From: Cyprinodon diabolis
Taxonomy: Eukaryota > Chordata > Actinopteri > Cyprinodontiformes > Cyprinodontidae
Assembly (NCBI GenBank): GCA_030533445.1
Contig: CM060068.1
Location: 48,390,453 to 48,454,452, forward strand
DNA: 64,000 bases
Reading direction: 5' to 3'
The position numbers and the translations under genes are program-made. This document shows positions 56,709 to 64,000 of this stretch, piece after piece (the stretch's first letter is position 1; each line of letters starts with the position of its first letter). Below the pieces are notes generated by a model, which saw only the letters and a list, made by a program, of their open reading frames with translations, did no database searches and was not told the origin of the DNA.

Positions 56709-57459
56709 CAAAGGGGGGGACCGTTCATCCGTTTCTATTTGCATGTTTTCTAAACTAAAACCAGGCTTTGTTGGGCTGCTGGATAAAACCTGGAACTAAA
56801 CGCTATTTCTGACATTTTGAATTAATAAACCTTCCTGGATGGAAGAGAAACGTCTTAAAAGTTGGAAACAAAGTCCAGTGGATTGATTTGAACTTTTTTG
56901 GAATTAAAATAAGTGTATTTCACCTTAATCTGAGCAGGTAAATAAGATGATTTGCCAATAGAATTAGTATATTTACTCTTAAAATAAGGTAATTAGATAA
57001 TATGCACTTGGAATAGAGTCTCATTTTATCTCCTCAATTCAAGAACGAATGCACTTATTTGAAGAAAAAAAATGACTTATTTAGATTTCCATTTTTTGCA
57101 GTGTAAAACCAGCACAGGTTTCCAGTGCCACCTGCAGCCATGCTGGTGTGAATGGTGTGCACTGTGGGCTGCTTTTCCCCTTTAGAACCTGAACATCCTG
57201 AAGGACAAAGTTCAGCCAGCATGAAGACAATGATCCATAGATCATCACTCAGTGGCAAATATAATGAAGAGTGAGTTTTATTGCAAAAGGTTCCAGATCT
57301 GAGGACTAACTGCCTCCTAGGTTGGTTTGGATAATCATTTTATTCCTTCATTAAATGAAACCCTCTCTTGAAAACAGTATTTCATATTTACTCAAGTTAT
57401 CGATTTCAGAATGTGTCTCGTTACTGGAAACATTTCACTGTGACACAGTTTTTCTGCAG

Positions 57460-57535
57460 CGCTGCTCCTTGTAGACGTGCCTCACTCTGTCCAACCCTGA
57501 CAATTCAATAAAGAGAAAATATTTTCAAATTAAAC
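57460..57535 (+). ncRNA. Candidate terminal exon of the microRNA host transcript
   Basis: ACAGTTTTTCTGCAG|CGCTG offers an acceptor at 57459/57460. AATAAA follows at 57507-57512, and a GT-rich stretch (TTGTTGTCCTTTGTGTG, about 57549) lies where a downstream element is expected. The predicted cleavage point is near 57530. With the exon at 55102-55611 this would complete a short noncoding transcript. This rests on signals only. Confidence 0.35.
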
Positions 57536-59161
57536 TCACTGAATGACTCTTGTTGTCCTTTGTGTGACTAGTTATTTAAGGAGCAGGAGAGAAACCTCAG
57601 AATGTGCAGAATCTAAATTGATTCACAGTTGCCTCTGTGTCCCAGGAGTTAACCCTTTCCAAGAGATGCCAGGAATATTCTAGGAGCTCAGCACAAAGCT
57701 GGCTTGGTGTCTGTCAGCCTGCTGTCAGACCGAGTCCTTATTAGCGGCGCAGCGTTGTCTTACACACACACACACCTGGGATTATTGCAGAATTTCAAAC
57801 AATGCCTGCAGAAAACACTGCATTCCTACCTGCTTGTGCAGCTCTGAAGGTCACACACCAACAAATCATATGCAGCGCAAATCCACATCCATAAATAAAG
57901 CAGTTGTTTTCACTAACCAGTGAATGGAAAAGTGTTTTTTTTATTGCACAAAGAGTCCATAGGTTTAAAGGTGCAACATTGAGGAGAGTTAATGAGAGCC
58001 GAGGCTCTGCATGCTCGGTCCTCCACGCTTCTTCAGCCTTCACCTTCATCACGCACAGCTGCACAGAACCGGGATGAGGGTCACTTCCTCTGAGTGCGAG
58101 GCCAGGAAAAAGCTGGACTGCTTCCTGTGGGTCAAAGGTCAAGAGTGATAGTAAGATGGATCGGTGTGGTTTGCCTCCCAGTCATTGAAGTGCTGCTGCA
58201 GTCTGCATGGTGCCATAAACTCTGGTCATTACTTATAGATCTCCTGCTGAAAACTGTAACTGTTCACTGTGTGGCAAGAAGGAAGAGGCCCAACATGCAG
58301 GAAGCTACAATAACTCCAACAGTCCATATGTCTAAATCTAAAAGCTACATTTTTTTAAACCTCTGTCTGTGACGGATCGACACAAACTGGTTAGAAACAT
58401 TTTCTGTCTGCAGCCACAGCTCTATGCTGATGGGATTACAAAATAAAAACATCCTGGAAGGTGAAGGGCCGCCTTTTTAGCAGAACCACACTGACTGAAA
58501 AAAAAAAGCACACAGAAAAGTCAAATTTTTACAAAGTGGTTTATTGAAAAGATGATGAATTCTCCAAAGCAGCTGTGCAGGAAGTCCCTCCCCCTCGGTG
58601 CCCCAAAAGGACAAACAGGTATGAATGGATGGATTCTATTAGAAACACATTTAGAGGCATGAAAATCCCACAGAAAGCTGCTGTTAGGACCTGTAGGGTC
58701 GGCTCGGTCTAATATCTGGATCCTGCTGCAGTGGCGGAGCTGGACTTTTAAAATAAGGGTGGCAAGCTATTATTTGGGGGAGAGGGTCAATATATAAATG
58801 GTTCAATTATACTATAAACAATAATCATTCTCCACAAAATGTATATTGATTAAAATAAAGCTTTTATTTTCAAAATTGATACAATAATGTACTGTACCAT
58901 GTATTATAAATTAAGTATAGAGCAAAAATAGAACTAAGCAAATACTGGATGAGCTCCTTGGATCGCATCAGATACAGACCAGCAAAGGAAACGCTTTTCA
59001 TTGATCCTGTGTGTCGCTGCGTCGTTTGAAGAACTCTCAGACATGTCAGCTTAACTAATGAAAAGTGCTGCGTGAGGATGCATTCAATTCACCTGGGAAA
59101 TTTGACTGTTCTCTTCGCAAATGTTCGTAGAATTCAAACAGTGTAATGTTTTCATTCAACA
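57536..59161. other. Unassigned stretch
   Basis: No gene recognised. AATAAA on the minus strand near 58541, beside an A-rich CTGAAAAAAAAAAAGC segment, could end a minus-strand transcript. A minus frame at 57795-58142 has no recognisable domain. Confidence 0.35.
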
Positions 59162-59497
59162 TATTCTCATTATCAGTTCGTATGAAATCGTACGAAAAGT
59201 TATGCACGCTATTTCGTACGTTTTGGACGTTTTTCCTCAAAAAACCACATCAGTGCGCATGCGCTGGCAGACAGAAAAAAAAAGCAGATCCGCGGACGGA
59301 CGTAAAACTGGGAAAAACAGTGCAATCATCACTTCTTCATGTCTCTAACTACGTTGCTTGCTGTTTTATATCTTAGGGTTAGGGCTAATTGTAATGTATA
59401 TTCTATATTCGTAAATGGTGCGTCAGATGCGCATACGACGAAAAAAATGTACGAAATTACGGTGCATAACTTTTCATACGCACTCATAATGAGAATA
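59162..59497. mobile_element. 336-bp non-autonomous TIR element
   Basis: TATTCTCATTATCAGTTCGT followed by ATGAAA and AAAGTTATGCAC on the left is mirrored on the right by GTGCATAACTTTTCATACGC and ATAATGAGAATA. The inverted repeat spans about 35-45 bp with small gaps. CAACA lies directly left (59157-59161) and 2 bp beyond the right end (59500-59504), a possible target duplication. No coding capacity. Confidence 0.75.
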
Positions 59498-60227
59498 GGC
59501 AACAGGTGGCAAGGGTTTCTTCTGGGGTGGGGCCACCCTGACTCCCCCTCTGGCTCAACCACTGCGTCAGAGCGGCCCCCCCCCCCCCGGATCCTTTTGG
59601 ACAAAAATGCAAAGGAACTGAGCAACATTTTAAATATAAGGGTCATTTAGTGTTTTCATGAATTTCCACAGAGAAAGAAACTAAAAGCGTTTGATCACGT
59701 CCACTGAAAGGAAATTTATAAACCTAAAAACATAAACAGAAATTGTTCTTCAATTTAAAAATCGATTCTGTTTGGTATAAAACAAACTGCTTCACTGGAG
59801 CGAAGGCAGAAACGGCTGCAAGCTGCTAATGTTGCAGAACAACCAGACCTGCTTTATGTCTTATTTTAAAGGTGTTCTGTTTCTGACCAACAAACAATGA
59901 CTAAAAACTTTTTTATTGAAGCTTATCGGTTTTAAACCATCCTGCCTTTATTCTGGGAATATTACCAACAATATCACTGCTGCCTCTTATTGGCATCAAT
60001 TCTAAGAGTCGCAAAACCGCCTCGTTCCAACAGAACAGCAGCTGCAGCACTCGGCGTGTGGAAACCTGCAGAGAGACGCTTTCTGACCTCAGCTTCTGCT
60101 CTCCCATTTCTAGGCTCTCTGGTTGCTGGATCGTTCTCCTGATGATCATTTGCCTGCAGATGTAACGTGATGATGTTACGTACAGTCAGATAATTAGACT
60201 AACATAAACATGTGATTAAGAGAAGAA

Positions 60228-60595
60228 ATTCTATTCAGTTTATTTCTATAGCTCCAATTCTCATCATGTCATCTCAGGTCACTGTATAGATCCAGATCAA
60301 CCAGATCATCCAGTCAGATTGATTCAAAGTTTTCTATCTAAGGAAAACCAGCTGATTGCATCGACTCATTGACTCTTCAGCAATCCCTCACACTAAGCAT
60401 GCTTGTAGCGACAGTGGAGAGGAAAAACTCCCTTTGAACAGGAAGAAACCTCCAGCAGAACCAGGCTCAGTGTGAGCGGCCATCTGCTGAGGCCCACTGG
60501 GGTTCAAGGAGACAGAAGCAGACATAGAAAAAGAAGCATAGATACAAAAGGCAACTGTCAACCAGCTCCACAGGCGGCCCCGTCCAGGAAACACA
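60228..60595 (-). mobile_element. L2 LINE 3' end, 5' truncated
   Basis: Inverted L2 tail ATTCTATTCAGTTTATTTCT, then the 3' UTR up to CCGTCCAGGAAACACA. It is nearly identical to 44101-44430, so both come from the same young subfamily. It ends abruptly at about 60595, a typical 5' truncation. Confidence 0.9.
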
Positions 60596-61139
60596 GTTTT
60601 GCAGGAGGATAATCATAGATTTATGAATTCAGGGAGAAAAATGCATTGAATCAATTTAAGGTTGAATCGTTTCTTTATTAGAGTTTGAGTTTCTGGAAAC
60701 TTGCATTTCAGAACCTCTTGTTGTCCAAAGTTTTCAATGCATTTTCCAATATCGATTGTTAAAAATGGAAAAAAAAAACATTTAATGTTGTGTTGATCTT
60801 CTTAAGTTAGGGAACATCTAGAAAGACACGGTGATAGTCTGAATGTCAGAGCAGCAGCTGAACAACTCTTTCTTTTGCACATTTTAAAGCATCGAACTAA
60901 AGGAGCAACATTTGCTCCAGGTGATTTTCCACTTCGGTGAAAAAAGGTAACTGTGCATGAAAGGAATGGAAACTCATTTCTCAAATAAGAAGCATAGAAA
61001 AAATTGACATCACATGACCGATCAGCTGTTTCTGCGTCCTGTTAGGATGCATTTCTTCTCCAGATGGCATGAAAGATCGCTAATAGTAGCTGACATGAGG
61101 AAGAATTCACACCCTACCTGATTAAACTCATGCATCACA

Positions 61140-61245
61140 ACGTTTTCCTTAGATAGAAAACATTGAATCGATCTGACTGGATGATCTGGGGAACTGGAAA
61201 GTGACCTGAGATGACGTGAATGAACAATTGAATTAAGCTAAATTA
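61140..61245 (+). mobile_element. L2 LINE 3' tail scrap
   Basis: GTTTTCCTTAGATAGAAAAC followed by TCTGACTGGATGATCTGG and a tail AACAATTGAATTAAGC matches the L2 3' end at 12722-12824. Confidence 0.8.
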
Positions 61246-62639
61246 ATTTCTAGCCGCTTTACTCATCTTTCTTATTTTGCCTAAAGATGCTGAGGAAAAG
61301 TGTACTTCTAATATTACATGAATTAGGCTCCATATAATTCAGATTATTTGCAGAAAGAAATGGTCATGAACCAGCTAAAGTGTTCTTCCAGCTCCTGAAG
61401 AGAAATGATGAGTTTTCCTTTTGATGCTGCTGTCTAATGAAAGTTCAACGTTTAAATTGAACAAACGGCGTGAAAAGGTGTGCAGGTAAAGATTTGTAGG
61501 TATTATATGATGATATCATCTACGAAGCTTTAAATGGTGGCCAAAAAAACCCCCTGAACAAATGGTAGATGATGTGAGCGACGCTGCTTTCATGTGTTCA
61601 CTCGTGTAAAAGGTTTGCATAAAAGCTTTCTAAGTAGGCCTAAGACTTAACATAGTTTCAATAGTTTATTGAAAGGAACCCGTCTGTTGGAAAGGAAAAG
61701 GCGGTCCTGAATCCAACAGAACAAGCGCACGGTTTGCTACGGATGACCTCATAAATAAATGGCTTTACAGCGATAGAATAAGCAGAGCTGTAATGGATGT
61801 GCATTAATGGCGACACCTCCATGACATCGATTAGCCAGGCTGGGGTTGATCGTACATTCAGGGCTGAATCTCCCCACCGAGCCCATAGGTTCATCTACGC
61901 TAACGCTAGATTACATGAGCAGCACCAATCCATCACAGGGAGAATCCCAACAATGCAAATGGTTCTAATGGGCTGTAATGGGAGGGCTGTGTGGGCGGTT
62001 TATTGTTGCTTTGATAAGCTGTTTATGACGTGCGTGCAGAGTGCAAAACAACATGCATGCAAAACAGCAGAAACCTCTGAGAAAGAGTGATGATGGCAGG
62101 AAGCAGTGAAAAATGGCCAAATGAAAGGCAGACGGGGCGATCTATCTCCCTCTAATCGCACCCAAAAACACTCTCAAGGAGGGCAGGGTAGGAGGTGAAG
62201 GTGCTGCCGTCTGAGGGTGGCATTGGTGATGTCACCAGGAGCAGAAACACACGCAGTCTGTTTGCATCACTGCTGTAATAAGTCATCTGAGTGTCACACA
62301 CTGACCTCTGCAGCAGGACTTTCCCCACCAGGAAATATATGGCGCCATTCTCACGCTCTGCAGGAGCTGAACTCACAGACAGGTTTCTGATTTCATGATA
62401 TAAAACCACTCAAATGACCTGAGCAGACTTTAAACTCTCTCACATTAAGATGAAATAAAGTTAGATTTAAACAATATTGTCTTTAGTGATTGTAGTACTG
62501 GAACAGTCCTGATGCAGCTTATTGAGAAATAAAACATCTGATTATTCCTGCTGGTTCATCTGCAAAGTTCTTCACAAATCATCTGCTGAAGGATGAAAAT
62601 ATTTCAACTACACTCATTTTTCTGTTTTTGTAGAATGGT

Positions 62640-62892
62640 AAATGTTCTCTAAAAAATTGAAAGTCATTTTTTCTTGGATTGAGGAGGTAAAAGAGACATT
62701 TTGTCAATGGAACAAGACAATTTACATTTAAAATAAGAAAACACAGATGCATTGTCTTATTTCAAGATAAATTTTATCTAATAATCTTATTTTATTTTAT
62801 ATTTTATTATTTTATCTCAATTACCTACCCAAATTAAAGTAAAAACACTTATTGATTAAATAATTGTTTTTATTTCTATTGTATTTCCAGTG
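62640..62892. mobile_element. CACTG-ended MITE, diverged
   Basis: GTCATTTTTTCTTGGATTGA, GGAGGTAAAAGAGACATTTT, GTCAATGGAACAAGAC and TTTATCTAATAATCTTATTTT are shared with the copies at 35230, 52600 and 56907. It ends ATTTCCAGTG near 62892. Confidence 0.55.
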
Positions 62893-63167
62893 ATAAGGAC
62901 TGCATCATTAGAAATATTTTAAAAAGTTTAAAGGAAAAGTCGCTCATATTCAGAATCCAAACTTCTGAAAGTTCTTTAAATCTGAAATGATTCCATCCTG
63001 TTCAATAAATGATCAGTGTTTTTAATTCAGAGTCATTTTCATGTGAATGTGCTTTACTGGAGGCATCCATGTTTGTCAAAGATCACTACTGCCACCTACT
63101 GGTTAGTGACATTGTCACGGTGCGGTATCGGCTGTTGATCAAGTCCCAGTGCTGTATCTGGTGTTTG

Positions 63168-63399
63168 TCACAACGCGCTATTATCCAAGTCATCTTGAAA
63201 ACATTCTTCTTCCAAATGTTGGCTACATATTACGGGTTTTTTCTCTGGCCAGAAGTTCGATGGCAAATCCTCCCTCTTCAAGTTGGCGATCCAACGACCA
63301 ACCCGTCCGTGGAGGATCAGGAATCAGAAAGGTGGAATAACTCTTTTTTTCACTTTTACCCGATGTATTCCAGCATCCAGCTGCCATGCACGTGGGCAT
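63168..63399 (-). pseudogene. THAP zinc-finger domain ORF with one frameshift
   Basis: From ATG at 63399 the minus strand reads MPTCMAAGCWNTSGKSEK and YSTFLIPDP. After a one-base shift near 63315 it continues GRWIANLKREDLPSNF and PEKKPVICSQHLEEECF, ending at TGA 63170-63168. Together these show the full C2CH set of a THAP domain (C-x3-C, then C-x2-H), the invariant Trp (RWI), Pro (DLPS) and Phe (ECF). THAP domains bind DNA and occur both in host factors and in P-element or Kolobok-type transposases. No continuation was found, so it could be a first exon of a transposon-derived gene or a decayed fragment. The shift could also be a sequencing error. Confidence 0.65.
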
Positions 63400-63540
63400 T
63401 GTCAGTTTCACTATAGCTCTGGTGAATTTCAATGGTGAAGTCCTCTGGAAATCTCCAATAATTGTTGTTGATTGCAGATGTGTCTAGTAGTTCCCATTGA
63501 TTTAGCTTGTAAAGCGGGGAGAATGGCGCTAGGCTTACCG

Positions 63541-63615
63541 CACCGTGACGTCACTGCTGGAAGATGGCAGGAGGGAGGGGCTACTATATTTGGGCAAAGA
63601 TGGCCGCTCTCAGAC
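63541..63615 (-). promoter_or_regulatory. Promoter-like region upstream of the THAP ORF
   Basis: A perfect palindromic CRE, GTGACGTCAC, lies at 63545-63554. AAGATGGCAGG at 63561 and AAAGATGGCCGC at 63597 resemble YY1 motifs. A GC-rich box GGAGGGAGGGGC is between. This is about 150 bp upstream of the THAP start on the minus strand. Confidence 0.4.
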
Positions 63616-63832
63616 TCAGGGATCATGATGAAAATTTTTTTTTTTTTTTCACTGATTAACGCTAAATTCATTAAATCACCGCAAACATATTAGTTTTAGG
63701 TATAAATAATGATCCATTAATTATTCCTGCTGACTGGACTTTTCCTTTAATGCTGTAATTTCCTTCAGAACCATTTTAACACTTTGGACCATTTTCCATG
63801 TTTGATTACCTTCTTAAATCAAACAAAAGTGA

Positions 63833-63877
63833 AGAATATTTAGCTACAAAAAAAAAAAAAAAAGAATATTTAGCTAC
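63833..63877. repeat. Poly(A) tract flanked by a 15-bp direct repeat
   Basis: AGAATATTTAGCTAC occurs at 63833-63847 and 63863-63877, separated by about 15 A. It looks like a target-site duplication enclosing only a poly(A) tract. Confidence 0.85.
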
Positions 63878-63899
63878 TTTTTCATAATATATGAGAAGA

Positions 63900-64000
63900 A
63901 AAAAATACCTTTATTGTCCCAAGGTTGGAAAATGTAATAAGAAAATTTACACAAAAAACTAAATAATGTGAAGAGAAAACAGAGTTTGATGTGCAGAAGA
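63900..64000 (-). mobile_element. LINE 3' tail, cut by window edge
   Basis: AATACCTTTATTGTCCCAAGG reads CCTTGGGACAATAAAGGTATT on the minus strand, the usual end of Rex1/CR1-type fish LINEs, similar in type to the tails at 7846 and 4646. Confidence 0.5.

Larger units (their letters stand above)
55871..56906 (+). mobile_element. Penelope-like retroelement relic inside the MITE, itself interrupted
   Basis: A frame around 55930-56080 encodes VHLHLMDKGHSLED, NVHILDKEDRWLERKEAI and YVKKEKPTLN, the C-terminal blocks I associate with a GIY-YIG endonuclease of Penelope-like elements (GHxFxxxNVxILDxExRxxxR). The 3' region at 56710-56906 is shared in inverse orientation with 40735-41084. A separate insertion lies at about 56090-56708. 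Class assignment is from motif memory; another GIY-YIG retroelement is possible. Confidence 0.5.
55830..57104. mobile_element. CACTG-ended MITE split by a later insertion
   Basis: The left arm CACTGCAAAAACTATC plus AAAATAAGTCA and TTTCTTCAAAT stops at about 55870. The right part resumes at about 56907 (TTAAAATAAGTGTATTTCAC) and ends CATTTTTTGCAGTG at 57104. The arms are inverted repeats of each other. The 1.04 kb between them is a Penelope-like relic. CACTGCAAAAA is the classical end of CACTA/EnSpm elements, so this is likely a non-autonomous EnSpm relative. Confidence 0.65.
59498..63167. other. Stretch with L2 scraps and one MITE, otherwise unassigned
   Basis: Besides the L2 pieces (60228-60595, 61140-61245) and the MITE (62640-62892), a C run of about 13 near 59577 is visible. 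No gene recognised. Confidence 0.4.

Overview
The window looks like intergenic and intronic DNA from a teleost fish. The reasons are an L2-clade LINE with the usual teleost 3' tail, a CACTA/EnSpm-like transposon with spliced vertebrate-style introns, Penelope-like, solo-LTR and MITE debris, many minisatellites, and a recognisable vertebrate mir-222/mir-221 pair. A percomorph, perhaps a killifish-type species, is a guess. I recognise no exon of a conserved host protein-coding gene. The real coding content belongs to transposons, and the host gene content I can support is the microRNA cluster.

Layout. 0-7.8 kb: unique AT-rich DNA, a 2.6-kb minisatellite of 11-bp units, LINE tails and a solo LTR (6540-7346). 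7.8-21.7 kb: a nested transposon block. An old Rex1/CR1-like LINE relic on the minus strand was split by a nearly full-length L2 LINE (7943-12824, 9-bp target duplication). Directly beside the relic sits an 8.1-kb CACTA/EnSpm-like element (13629-21745). Its minus strand carries an intact 812-codon transposase ORF and a multi-exon accessory gene whose ten coding exons splice to an open frame of 525 codons, or 552 with an upstream exon. A 1.05-kb TIR element (19694-20747) sits in one of its introns. 21.7-31 kb: AT-rich DNA, a degraded LTR, two related MITEs, a LINE tail, then a CpG-rich GC-skewed zone (26.3-30.5 kb) that may hold 5' exons of an unknown transcript. 29-38 kb: four more minisatellites (17, 17, 14/11 and 19 bp units) and very long G homopolymers. 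40-45 kb: a Penelope-like relic abutting a solo LTR, and an L2 fragment. 47-58 kb: the microRNA locus. 59-64 kb: MITEs, L2 scraps, a frameshifted THAP-domain ORF with a promoter-like upstream region, and LINE tails.

The microRNA locus is the main host function. Pre-mir-222 and pre-mir-221 lie on the plus strand, 0.38 kb apart, inside one predicted 510-bp exon bounded by a strong 3' splice site (branch point, pyrimidine tract, CAG) and a strong 5' splice site. A TATA-bearing candidate first exon ends in GTAAGT at 47612, and a candidate terminal exon with AATAAA lies at 57460-57535. Together they suggest a three-exon noncoding host transcript. This model is inference from splice and polyadenylation signals. 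The intron after the microRNA exon carries a MITE split by a Penelope-like relic that is itself split by a third element.
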